Positions 1 to 6,383 are shown, counted from the first letter of the stretch. The stretch: DNA of 9,656 bases from JANLYQ01 sp031365725 (GCA_031365725.1 JANLYQ010000037.1:1-9656); one strand, 5' to 3'. The notes: generated from the letters alone by a model not told the origin. Translations and numbers: made by a program.

Positions 1-1392
1 GCCACCGGCGAAGTTGCGCGTCCCAGATGCGTTCGCCGGGATGTGCTGCACCTTGTTGCTGACACCGACGGTGACCGAGGTCGGGATGTGCAGGATTTCC
101 CAGCGCAGACGGGCTATCTCGTCGATAGCAGCCTGCCCACCGTTGATCTTCGTGGTGACCGTCACACCGTCCTTCACGCCGTTCAACGCGGCGTTCACCG
201 TGTTCTTGAACTCGTCGAACTTCGACGCGGCGTCCTTTAGCTTGCCGCCCAGGGGCCCCATCCACCCGAACGCGTTCGCAGCGGCATGGATGATCGTTCC
301 CGCCACGGCCAGGAAGGCATCGGAGATGAACAGGAAGGTCGGCCTAAGCACGTCGTTCCACATGAACGACGCCGCGGCAGCAACACCACGGAACGCGCCA
401 TCCACGATGGAGCGGAACGTCTCGGAGTGCTTGTAGGCGAGGATCAGCCCGCCGACGAGCAGAGCGATCGCGGCGACGACCAGGCCGATCGGGTTGGCAG
501 TGAGGGCTGCGTTCCACGCCCACTGTGCGGCCGTCACGACACCGGTCCAGATGGCGCTGGCCTTCTGGACCACGGAGTAGGCGATGGTCTCCGAGTTCTG
601 CGTGGCCAGGATCAGCGCCTGCACCTTGGACACGGCCACCAGTCCGCCGAGGCCGACAGCGAAGATGCCGACCGCTGTTGCGGCGATCTTGACGACGGTC
701 GAGTGGGTCTGGATGAAGCCGATGACGCCCAGTAGCACCTTGGCCAGCGACAGCAACGCGGGCACCAGGTGCTTGCCCGTCGACTCCTCAAGCTCCCCGA
801 ACTGGTTGCGCAGGATCTCGGCCTGCCCGGCCGCCGACTTGCCCTCGACCTCCGCGAAGCCGCCGACCTGGCGACGCAGCCCAGCCTGGATCTCGGCGAG
901 GTTGCCAGCGGACGTCCCGGTGTTCTTGAAGTCGATGCCGATCGCCTTCAGGCTCCGGCCCTGACCGAGCATCGCCTTACCGAGGTCGGTGGCGGCCGTC
1001 GGCAGATCCTTGCCGGTCTTCGCGGCATAGTCCTGCAGCAACGGCGTCAGTTGCTCGATCTGGGTGCCTGTCAGTTTGAACTGCGCCAGGACAGCCTGCC
1101 CGGAGGCGGTGGCGTCGTCATCAAACTTTGTCTTCTGCGCCAGCGCCGTGTTCAGCGCCTGCAGTCGGCCGATGTTGCTATCGGCCAGCGCCGGGAACTT
1201 CGCGAACGCTGCCGCCAGCTTGTCCTGCTGCGTCTGCGCGTCCGCGTACGCCTTCACGGAGTCGACGCCGAACTTGACGGCCATCGCGCCGATGGCTACA
1301 CCCAGCAGGCCAGCGTTCTTCTTGATCTTGTCGAACGTGGACGACATCCTGTCCTTGGCCAGGATGTCGAAGACGAGGGAGGTGTCAGCCAT
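1..1392 (-). CDS. Tape measure protein (C-terminus beyond window)
   Basis: Sets tail length and is threaded through the tail tube during assembly; later expelled at infection. The frame is open for 464 codons from ATG at 1392 to the left edge, so the end is missing. The start MADTSLVFDILAKDR is followed by a long Ala/Gln/Lys/Leu-rich helical region (about residues 45-230), two hydrophobic stretches (about 233-262 and 300-320, the second reading NPIGLVVAAIALLVGG, a recurring tape-measure motif), and a beta-like part from about 405. The last visible residues, SGTRNFAGG, resemble the segment that lies close to the C-terminus in many actinophage tape measures, so perhaps little is missing. The start is backed by an AAGGAGG ribosome site at 1399-1405, 6 bases away. 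It overlaps the end of the frameshifted chaperone by 8 bases, the classic chaperone-tape measure order. Confidence 0.93.
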   Translation of the reverse strand, partial: MADTSLVFDILAKDRMSSTFDKIKKNAGLLGVAIGAMAVKFGVDSVKAYADAQTQQDKLAAAFAKFPALADSNIGRLQALNTALAQKTKFDDDATASGQAVLAQFKLTGTQIEQLTPLLQDYAAKTGKDLPTAATDLGKAMLGQGRSLKAIGIDFKNTGTSAGNLAEIQAGLRRQVGGFAEVEGKSAAGQAEILRNQFGELEESTGKHLVPALLSLAKVLLGVIGFIQTHSTVVKIAATAVGIFAVGLGGLVAVSKVQALILATQNSETIAYSVVQKASAIWTGVVTAAQWAWNAALTANPIGLVVAAIALLVGGLILAYKHSETFRSIVDGAFRGVAAAASFMWNDVLRPTFLFISDAFLAVAGTIIHAAANAFGWMGPLGGKLKDAASKFDEFKNTVNAALNGVKDGVTVTTKINGGQAAIDEIARLRWEILHIPTSVTVGVSNKVQHIPANASGTRNFAGG

Positions 1393-1929
1393 TGCTGGCC
1401 TCCTTCATCTGGCGCTGATAGTCGTCGAGCCAACGGCACAGCAAGTCGAACTCGCCGACTGTCAGCCCGCTGACATCAGCCGGGGAGATGTGGAGGACGT
1501 GGGCGAAGAGGCCGAGTCTCTTGAGTCGTCGTCGCTCTCGGACGCTTTTGGGGCTTCCGTCACCGCATCCTCGGTGATCATCGAGTCCAGTTGCGCAAGC
1601 GCAGCGTTGCGGTCCTCGTCGCTCATGTCCGTGGACTCGGCGAGCTTGTCGCGGATCACATGCAGCTCGTGCTGCTCGTAATCGATGCCGACCGCGCCCA
1701 CCGGAACATCTACCTGGGAGTGGCGGAGCGTCGGCGCCTCGCGCTTGAGGTAGACCCATAGCAGTGCTCGGCGCGCTGTTGCCGACCCCTTGATCAGCGC
1801 GGTGCCGAACTCCTCGTATGTCAGCCCCGTGACCTTTTCCAGCGCCTCCGCCTCCGAGGACATGAGCTTGTCCGGGGCGTAGGTCCAGCGGCGCTCGTCG
1901 GCGCCTTCGGGTCGGTAGATCAGCAGCAC
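1385..1929 (-). CDS. Tail assembly chaperone, -1 frameshift long form (gpGT-like)
   Basis: Fusion product made when ribosomes slip back one base at CCCAAAA (1546-1552) while translating the short chaperone. Frame 0 gives 128 residues through the AAA lysine codon; reading resumes in the -1 frame at 1546 and adds 53 residues ending at the TGA 1387-1385, for 181 in all. The extension begins SVRERRRLKRLGLF and contains HISPADVSGLTVGEFDLLCR, a pattern typical of the T-like domain of siphophage chaperones that binds tail tube subunits while the G-like part coats the tape measure. The extension has no start of its own with a good ribosome site near the junction. Slippage itself is inferred from the canonical heptamer, the frame relation and the gene's place before the tape measure; its rate cannot be read from sequence. 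Confidence 0.88.
1462..1929 (-). CDS. Tail assembly chaperone, short form (gpG-like)
   Basis: Zero-frame product, 155 residues, thought to coat the tape measure protein and recruit tail tube subunits; chaperones of this type are absent from the finished virion. The N-terminal part (GADERRWTYAPDKLMSSEAE, then VTGLTYEEFGTALIKGSATA and RRALLWVYLKR) matches the layout of actinophage upstream chaperones. The C-terminus, from about residue 120, is acidic and Ser-rich and is replaced in the frameshifted form. I chose GTG at 1929 because GAGAGG (1938-1943) lies 8 bases upstream and the protein then starts just before the conserved region. The frame stays open to 2055, but that extension only mirrors the plus-strand DUF4177 gene. 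Confidence 0.9.
   Translation of the reverse strand: MLLIYRPEGADERRWTYAPDKLMSSEAEALEKVTGLTYEEFGTALIKGSATARRALLWVYLKREAPTLRHSQVDVPVGAVGIDYEQHELHVIRDKLAESTDMSDEDRNAALAQLDSMITEDAVTEAPKASESDDDSRDSASSPTSSTSPRLMSAG
1546..1552 (-). other. Programmed -1 frameshift slippery heptamer CCCAAAA
   Basis: On the minus strand the bases read C CCA AAA in the chaperone frame, an exact X-XXY-YYZ heptamer. A slip of one base back moves decoding into the open frame that ends at 1385. A possible weak stem (CCGAG near 1541-1537 pairing with CTCGG about 20 bases later) follows, but I do not regard it as established. The site is well inside the region where both frames are open. Confidence 0.9.
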
Positions 1930-1934
1930 AGGCG

Positions 1935-1940
1935 TAACCT
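1935..1940 (+). promoter_or_regulatory. Candidate -10 element for a leaderless DUF4177 transcript
   Basis: TAACCT on the plus strand fits the actinobacterial -10 pattern TANNNT and ends 7 bases before the ATG at 1948, where a transcript would begin at or next to the start codon. No Shine-Dalgarno sequence precedes this ATG, which is consistent with leaderless translation, common in actinobacteria. The -35 region (about 1912-1917, TCGGTA) is only a weak match. Short patterns like this arise by chance, so this is a suggestion. Confidence 0.3.
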
Positions 1941-1943
1941 CTC
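1938..1943 (-). promoter_or_regulatory. Ribosome binding site deciding the chaperone GTG start
   Basis: GAGAGG on the minus strand, 8 bases before GTG 1929. It supports the short start and overlaps the candidate plus-strand -10 element at 1935-1940. The same hexamer precedes the gene starting at 8699. Confidence 0.65.
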
Positions 1944-1947
1944 GGTC

Positions 1948-2112
1948 ATGACGAAGTGGGAGTACCGGTCGATCTGGTTCCGCGTGAAGGACATCGACCA
2001 GGAGCTGAACGCGCTCGGGGCTGAGGGCTGGGAAGCCGTGTCGACGATGGGACAACGGAACCCGAAGGTCGTTGACGGTGAGTTCCTGGTCTTGATGAAG
2101 CGGCAGGTCTAG
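1948..2112 (+). CDS. DUF4177-like small protein, inverted in the tail operon
   Basis: A 54-residue protein on the strand opposite to all its neighbours. It starts MTKWEYRSIWF, has NALGAEGWEAVS in the middle (residues 21-32) and ends FLVLMKRQV. This is the DUF4177 pattern: an N-terminal W-E-Y strand, a helix ending in LN-x-LG-x-EGWE-x-V, and a last strand ending in K-R. The family's function is unknown; it occurs widely in bacteria and phages. The gene fills the gap between the gp10-like gene and the chaperone: 18 bases separate its ATG from the chaperone GTG, and its TAG shares a CTAG palindrome (2109-2112) with the TAG of the gp10-like gene. There is no Shine-Dalgarno sequence. Placement and orientation suggest a moron expressed apart from the late transcript. 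The opposite-strand reading of this stretch resembles nothing known. Confidence 0.8.
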   Translation: MTKWEYRSIWFRVKDIDQELNALGAEGWEAVSTMGQRNPKVVDGEFLVLMKRQV

Positions 2113-2582
2113 GCGTCAGCGATCTTGCGCGCCACCCGTTCCATCGCTTTGAGCAGTGCAGGTCGCACGTCGGGTGCCTTCGCGCGCATGGCTGCGGTAA
2201 ACCACTCCGGCTTGACCTGCTGAGGCTTCCAGACCCACTCGGACTTGGGGCGACTGGCGTCCGCAAACACTGGGTGTCTGAGCAACCCAGCCTGTTCCTT
2301 GCGGGAACTCACACCCTTGAACCGAACCTTGATACCCGCCGAACTCTGCGACGAAGAAACCACCAGCTTCACCGGGTGCCCGGCCACTCGCTCATTCAAT
2401 CCGCCACGCCTAGGCAGGCTCTCCCTGGCTGCCTGTTGTGCAGCTGCAGGTAGGTGCTTCGCGCCTTCGCGGAGCCCCTTATTCAACTCGCGGGTCAAGG
2501 TCCGACTGTTCGGCATCTGCTTGATCTTGCGCTGCAAAGCCTTGAGTCCGTCGCCCTCGAGTGACATCTCGATGCCGGACAT
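2109..2582 (-). CDS. HK97 gp10-like neck / head-tail joining protein
   Basis: 157 residues. The arrangement matches the HK97 gp10-like family of neck and tail-completion proteins: a helical N-terminus (LKALQRKIKQMP, then a Lys/Arg/Ala-rich helix), LPRRGGLNERVAG at about 56-68, beta strands (VKLVVSSS, IKVRFKG), then GLLRHPVFAD near residue 100, W-x-W-KPQQVKPEWF, and a C-terminal helix ending ARKIADA. The family is thought to act at the head-tail or tail-terminator interface. It usually lies before the major tail gene, whereas here it follows it. Codons are visibly less GC-biased than in neighbours (TTG, AAT, CTA, AGG, AGA, GTT), hinting at a separate origin. The ATG at 2582 follows the tail tube stop by 7 bases but has no clear ribosome site; the internal ATG at residue 6 is an alternative. 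Confidence 0.6.
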   Translation of the reverse strand: MSGIEMSLEGDGLKALQRKIKQMPNSRTLTRELNKGLREGAKHLPAAAQQAARESLPRRGGLNERVAGHPVKLVVSSSQSSAGIKVRFKGVSSRKEQAGLLRHPVFADASRPKSEWVWKPQQVKPEWFTAAMRAKAPDVRPALLKAMERVARKIADA

Positions 2583-2589
2583 GGAGGCT

Positions 2590-3621
2590 TTAGAGGGCCG
2601 AGTCGGCGTTGATCAGGGTGACCTGCAGGCCGGCGTTGGCCTCGTCCGAGTAGACCTCGAAGTCGACCTTGGCGTTCACGACGTCGAAGCCATCAACGTG
2701 GGGCTCGACGTTCTTGAACTTGATGGCCGGGATGACGAAGTCGAGGGTGTCGTTGGAGCCGGACGCGCCGATCGCAGACCCGATCAGCGACAACTGCAGC
2801 GCGGTCGTCGTGTTGGCCTTGAACAGGTCGTAGAAGGTGGTCTTGTCCCATTCTGCATCCAGCGAGCCGGTGTAGAGCGGGATCCCGTTCTCGAGCTGCT
2901 CCTTCTTGATGCCGGCGTTGCCGAGGCCGAAGCGATCGGTCGCCATCGGGGTGTCGCCCTTGAGGGAGAACGAGCGGACCACGGTAGGGACGGTGACACC
3001 GGAGGCGATCGACACGACGCCGGTCGTGGTGCTCGCCACGCCGCCGAGCTTGAACACCGTCGCCTGCGCGAAGGAGAAGTTGCTGGCACCTGCCGGGAAC
3101 GACGGGACGGCCAGTGCCGTGGCTGTGGACTCTGTCCAGCCGTCCACCGACAGCATGAGCGCAGCGGTGGCGCCGTCGGAGACGCTGAACTCCCACGACG
3201 CGACCTTGCAGCCGGAGTACGTGTGCGGGCGTACCGTGCCCGACGGCTCAGGCCGCCCGGCCTGGATCGTCATCGACTTGCCGATGTAGTCACCCGGCTG
3301 GTGGACCTGCTTGAACGCGGGCGCGGTCAGCGCGGTCGGGGTGACGACGTTGGATCCCAGCGCCATCTTCCACAGCAGGCCCATGTTGCGGGTCGAGTGC
3401 TGCAGCTTGATGTCGCCGGTTACGGTCTCCCGCGACTTGATGAGCCGCGACGCGCGCTTGAGCTTCGTGCCCACGCGGATGCCGGTCGGCTCGATCCACG
3501 TCGGCTGCCACTTCAGCGACTCGGAGTCGAACTCGTAGGCGTGGTCCGGTGTGACTGGTGTGCCAACGACGGATTCCGCCTTGACCATCAGCTGACCGTC
3601 AAGCCCCGTGCCTGTGGGCAT
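2590..3621 (-). CDS. Major tail protein (tail tube subunit)
   Basis: 343 residues. Hexamers of this protein stack around the tape measure to form the tail tube. Typical elements seen here are the N-terminal DGQLMVKAESVVGTPVTPD, the early strand GIRVGTKLKRASR, GDIKLQHSTRNMGLLWKMAL at 69-88, a central segment with the tube-protein pattern HTYSGCKVASWEFSVSDG followed by ALMLSVDG (133-161), and a C-terminal beta-rich half ending VDFEVYSDEANAGLQVTLI. It lies between the probable tail terminator and small gene on one side and the chaperone and tape measure on the other, with only the gp10-like gene and the inverted DUF4177 gene intervening. The ATG overlaps the stop of the 83-residue gene as TAATG (3623-3619), which suggests translational coupling. 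Confidence 0.9.
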   Translation of the reverse strand: MPTGTGLDGQLMVKAESVVGTPVTPDHAYEFDSESLKWQPTWIEPTGIRVGTKLKRASRLIKSRETVTGDIKLQHSTRNMGLLWKMALGSNVVTPTALTAPAFKQVHQPGDYIGKSMTIQAGRPEPSGTVRPHTYSGCKVASWEFSVSDGATAALMLSVDGWTESTATALAVPSFPAGASNFSFAQATVFKLGGVASTTTGVVSIASGVTVPTVVRSFSLKGDTPMATDRFGLGNAGIKKEQLENGIPLYTGSLDAEWDKTTFYDLFKANTTTALQLSLIGSAIGASGSNDTLDFVIPAIKFKNVEPHVDGFDVVNAKVDFEVYSDEANAGLQVTLINADSAL

Positions 3622-3872
3622 TAGATGCTCTCCTTGCTAGGTGCGATCACGTCGGGCTTCGCGTTCTTCGGTCCGCCGACGTTGGTCCAGACCGACGTCG
3701 GGTAGGCGCGGGCCTCACCGTTGGCGACGATCACGATTCCGTCGTCCGGCTGGTCCTTCTTCGGTGCCAGCTCGCCCTCGACGTGGATCACCTCGTCGGC
3801 GTCCACGTAGCGGCCCTCCGAGACACCGAGCGTCAACGGCCCGCCGCTCGTGTTGCGCAGAGATACGGTCAC
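3621..3872 (-). CDS. Small structural-region protein of unknown function
   Basis: 83 residues, not confidently recognised. It begins VTVSLRNTSGGPLTLGVSEG, then GRYVDADEVIHVEGELA, and ends in a Lys/Pro-rich tail. The first part, a short beta-strand pattern with N-x-(S/T)-GGPL, recurs in small proteins coded near tail genes of actinophages and could be a small beta domain. The segment ARAYPTSVWTNVGGPKN is conserved-looking. GTG at 3872 is preceded by GAGGAG 5 bases upstream; the same frame upstream to 3998 only mirrors the terminator gene. It sits 14 bases after the terminator stop and overlaps the tail tube start by one base, so a part in tail assembly is likely but unproven. It is too small for a usual head-tail stopper. 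Confidence 0.75.
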   Translation of the reverse strand: MTVSLRNTSGGPLTLGVSEGRYVDADEVIHVEGELAPKKDQPDDGIVIVANGEARAYPTSVWTNVGGPKNAKPDVIAPSKESI

Positions 3873-3886
3873 AGCTTCTCCTCGGA

Positions 3887-4357
3887 TCAGAAACGGGCGG
3901 TGCAGCGGACAACGAAGAAGACGCGGGCGAATCGACCTTCGCCCGCCTCCTCGGGGTCGGCGGTCTGGGTGAGGCGGACATCGCGGACGGCAGCCCACCC
4001 GGGGAGGGTCAGCGCACCACCAAGGCTGCGGTCGGTGCGGATCTTCGCGTTGATGGCGTCGAGGATGACCAGCGCCCGGTCACGCACGACCTTCACCGCG
4101 ACGTCCCCCCCGCCGGCCGACTGCTCGATCAGCATGGGAATGTCGAAAGTCTCGTCCTCGCGCTGGGCGCCGATTCCCGCCCAGTCGCTCTTGACATCCG
4201 AGGTGCCGTCAGCGCTGGTGACCCCCACCCACACCATCTGCGCACCCCTGCGCGCGGTGTAGCCGTCCGAGACGATGACAGGTGACGCGCACTCCGGCAG
4301 CGCCGTGATCTGCGTGACCAGGTAGTCGATGGCGCGGCCGACTGAGGTGCCGCTCAT
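3887..4357 (-). CDS. Probable tail terminator protein
   Basis: 156 residues. Tail terminators (lambda gpU fold) cap the completed tail tube and join it to the head connector. Features seen: an N-terminal helix (VGRAIDYLVTQITAL), strand PVIVSDGYTARRGAQMVWVGV, a REDETFDIPMLIEQSAGGGD strand pair, a central helix with VVRDRALVILDAINAKIRTD, then SLGGALTLPGWAAV and a final strand pair ending FARVFFVVRCTARF. This order (helix, strands, helix with R-D and LGG, closing strands) is what actinophage terminators show. The position between adaptor and major tail protein fits. The ATG overlaps the adaptor stop as ATGA (4357-4354), with GAGGA 4 bases upstream. A tail-completion protein of a related fold is the main alternative. 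Confidence 0.75.
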   Translation of the reverse strand: MSGTSVGRAIDYLVTQITALPECASPVIVSDGYTARRGAQMVWVGVTSADGTSDVKSDWAGIGAQREDETFDIPMLIEQSAGGGDVAVKVVRDRALVILDAINAKIRTDRSLGGALTLPGWAAVRDVRLTQTADPEEAGEGRFARVFFVVRCTARF

Positions 4358-5214
4358 GCGATCCTCGGCGTGTCGAAGTCACGCAGCAGACCGCTGGCCA
4401 GGTCGCGGGGCACGAAGTAGCCGAACCGCAGCTGACCGGGGCTGTTGGTGGCGCTGCCGGTCTCGTCGAACGCCGAGTAGTTGCCGCCGAGCTGCGGCCG
4501 CATGTTGATGCGCACCAGGTCCAGTACGGCCATACGGATGCGCTCGTCGATGACGGTCCGGCCCGCGACGTAGGTCACGCTCACAGGGAACGCGAACTGG
4601 CCGATGTAGGCCGGGGGCCGGATGATCCCCGCGTCCTTGTCGACGATGACGCTGGTCAGGTCGAACGTGGAGAAGCCGAAGCCGTACCCGTACCCGTTGG
4701 CATAGCCGGGCGCCACAGTCAGCGACGTCAGGCTGATGATCGGCCCGTTGAGGATGAGCGCCCCGCCGCGCGGGTAGACCGTGACCGGCCCGATGGTGCG
4801 CCGGGCGACCGGGCCGACGATCGACTCGACCACCTTCGATGCCGTCAGGACATGGAACCTGAGCTCGTCGTCATTGGACGTGTCGACACCGAGAAGGTTC
4901 AGGTGGTCCCGGGCGTCGCTGAGCGAGACGATCGCCGCGGACGTGTCGCTGACGTCGAAGCTGAACTGGTGCCCCGAGTCAGGATTGACCGTCGTCAACC
5001 GGCCGACGTGGAGACCGGCCTGCGTGACCGTGAAGCTAAGGCCGAGGACACCCGTGGCGAGCACCGTCAGCGTCGGGGTGGCGATCGTCTGGTCGGGCAG
5101 GGTGATCGTGCAGACGTTGGATGCCGGGGTCGTGAGCGTCCCGACTGTGGCCGGGTAGACCGGCTGGGAGTAGACCTGGAAGCCGCGCGTGTAGACGTCA
5201 GCAATGTCGATCAC
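4354..5214 (-). CDS. Head-tail adaptor (HK97 gp6-like) with extra N-terminal beta domain
   Basis: 286 residues. From about residue 96 it shows the gp6/gp15 adaptor pattern: VSLSDARDHLNLLGVD, then DDELRFHVLTASKVVESIVG, PVARRTIGPVTVYPRGG, a beta section, and a final helical stretch GRTVIDERIRMAVLDLVRIN. Such adaptors form a ring under the portal and link it to the tail. Residues 1-95 are an additional beta-rich domain (repeated Val/Thr/Leu strands, GLHVGRLTT, FSFDVSD) not needed for the adaptor fold and of unknown role. A Gly-aromatic run, NGYGYGFGFSTF, lies near residue 174. GTG 5214 overlaps the previous stop as GTGA and has AAGGAG (5223-5228) 8 bases upstream. No separate stopper gene is visible next to it. 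Confidence 0.82.
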   Translation of the reverse strand: MIDIADVYTRGFQVYSQPVYPATVGTLTTPASNVCTITLPDQTIATPTLTVLATGVLGLSFTVTQAGLHVGRLTTVNPDSGHQFSFDVSDTSAAIVSLSDARDHLNLLGVDTSNDDELRFHVLTASKVVESIVGPVARRTIGPVTVYPRGGALILNGPIISLTSLTVAPGYANGYGYGFGFSTFDLTSVIVDKDAGIIRPPAYIGQFAFPVSVTYVAGRTVIDERIRMAVLDLVRINMRPQLGGNYSAFDETGSATNSPGQLRFGYFVPRDLASGLLRDFDTPRIA

Positions 5215-6368
5215 AGCGCGAGCTCCTTGGTTGAAGGGCCGGTCAGCGCCAGCTCGCGGATGATTGCGGGGGTCGTGTCCACGACGGCGATGCTCGGGCC
5301 GGTGACAGCGATGCCGGTGATGATCGGCGGGGTCACGTTCACGGCGGTGATCATCGGCGGGGTCAGGGCGATCTCGCGGACGCTGCCGGGGACCGCAATA
5401 GTCGCGTTGATGCCCGTGGCAGACCCGCTCAGCGTGATCGAGCCAGTAGCACCAGCGCGGGCCGTGGCCGCACTGGTGGCGCCGAGAGTGATGCTGCCTG
5501 ACGTGCTGGGCCTTGCCGATCCGGTGGGAGCACCGGCGAGGACGATGCTGCCCGTGGCACCGGTGGAGAAGGTGCCGACGCCGCCGAGGGTGATGCTGCC
5601 GGCCGTCCCGGCGTTGACCCGGGCTGTGGTCGAGCCACCGAGGGTGATGCTGCCCGTGGCCGTGTTCGCAGCACCGTTGGTGCCGGTGGCTGTACCGCCG
5701 AGGGTGATGCTGCCTGTGGCCACGACGGATGCCGAGCCGCTGGTGGTGCCACCGAGTGTGATGCTCCCGGCGCCGGTGGCTGCCGTGGTGGCCGTGCTCG
5801 AGCCGCCCAGGGTGATGCTGCCCGTCGACGTCGGCCTGACCGATGCCGCGGTGGTGCCGCCGAGGGTGATGCTGCCGGTGGACGCCGCGCTGCCGCTGGC
5901 CGACGTCGATCCGCCCAGAGTGATCGACCCAGTGGCGACATTCGCCGCACCGTTCGTGCCCGTCGCCGTGCCGCCCAGAGTGATCGACCCGATGCCAGCA
6001 GCCGACACGCTCGCCGTGGACGAGCCGCCCAGTGTGATCGAGCCGATGGACGCTGCCGTGGCGCTCGCCGCAGCCGAGCCACCCAGCGTCAGGCTGCCGG
6101 TGGCACCCGCTGCGATGCTCGGGGTCGTCGTCGAGCCGCCGAGGGTGATCGAGCTAGTCGCCGCCGCACGGACCGAGACCGCCGTGGTGCCGCCCAGCGT
6201 GATCGACCCCGACGCGGCAGCGGAGCCAGACGCCCCAGCCGACCCGCCGAGGGCGATGCTGCCGGTAGCCGAACCCACCCACGGCGACGCCGACCCGCCG
6301 AGAGTGATGCTTCCCGTGGCCGCGCCAGTCGGGGGCGCAGCGAACCGCAGCCTACGGAGCAGCGTCAC
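5211..6368 (-). CDS. GSITLGG tandem-repeat structural protein (putative fibre)
   Basis: 385 residues, not assigned to a known family. After a short basic start (MTLLRRLRF) there are 17 tandem units of 15-20 residues, each opening with TGSITLGG or a close variant (GSIALGG, SSITLGG, GSLTLGG, GSIVLAG, GSITLGA, GSITLSG) followed by a variable Ala/Ser/Thr/Gly stretch. From residue 334 a different repeat takes over: five decapeptides of type x-V-T-P-P-x-I-x-x-V. Composition is nearly all small residues plus Ile/Leu, with no Cys and very few charges, which suggests a repetitive beta-strand rod. It lies between fibre-like genes and the adaptor, so a virion surface fibre is my inference. The GTG start has GGAGGGG (6376-6382) 7 bases upstream and is 15 bases from the previous stop. 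Confidence 0.85.
   Translation of the reverse strand: MTLLRRLRFAAPPTGAATGSITLGGSASPWVGSATGSIALGGSAGASGSAAASGSITLGGTTAVSVRAAATSSITLGGSTTTPSIAAGATGSLTLGGSAAASATAASIGSITLGGSSTASVSAAGIGSITLGGTATGTNGAANVATGSITLGGSTSASGSAASTGSITLGGTTAASVRPTSTGSITLGGSSTATTAATGAGSITLGGTTSGSASVVATGSITLGGTATGTNGAANTATGSITLGGSTTARVNAGTAGSITLGGVGTFSTGATGSIVLAGAPTGSARPSTSGSITLGATSAATARAGATGSITLSGSATGINATIAVPGSVREIALTPPMITAVNVTPPIITGIAVTGPSIAVVDTTPAIIRELALTGPSTKELAL
5214..5369 (-). repeat. Five-copy decapeptide repeat at C-terminus of the repeat protein
   Basis: Residues 334-383 divide into ALTPPMITAV, NVTPPIITGI, AVTGPSIAVV, DTTPAIIREL and ALTGPSTKEL, followed by AL. Thr3 is present in all five and Pro/Gly-Pro at 4-5 in four of them. 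The coding repeat is 30 bases. The first two copies are the most alike. Confidence 0.8.
5394..6317 (-). repeat. 17-unit tandem repeat coding for TGSITLGG units
   Basis: In-frame tandem repeat of about 45-60 bases per unit. On the plus strand the core appears in two sequence classes: one like CCGAGGGTGATGCTGCC, mainly 5580-5880 and again at the far end near 6247-6312, and one like CCCAGAGTGATCGACCC, mainly 5910-6210. Units 7 and 12 share a 20-residue unit (GTATGTNGAAN plus V/T) that differs at only a couple of positions, and units 2/8 and 3/9 also resemble each other. This suggests duplication of multi-unit blocks. Confidence 0.9.
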
Positions 6369-6383
6369 CGGCTGGCCCCTCCG

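Noticed and set aside
1509..1545. Pseudoknot or strong stem stimulating the frameshift
   Set aside because: I could find only a 5-bp CCGAG/CTCGG pairing with a 20-base loop; too weak to list as a feature without folding calculations.
1930..2055. Longer start for the tail chaperone at 2055
   Set aside because: This stretch encodes a convincing DUF4177-like protein on the plus strand, while GTG 1929 has a ribosome site and starts next to the conserved chaperone region.
2245..3624. Long plus-strand open frame of 459 codons
   Set aside because: It is the opposite-strand shadow of the major tail protein and gp10-like gene; its Arg/Gly/Asp/Val-rich sequence shows no family pattern and it would conflict with two well-supported genes.
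5394..6317. CRISPR-like array or minisatellite
   Set aside because: Unit length varies in multiples of three, the repeat stays in frame and encodes a conserved peptide core, and the spacers are low-complexity coding sequence.
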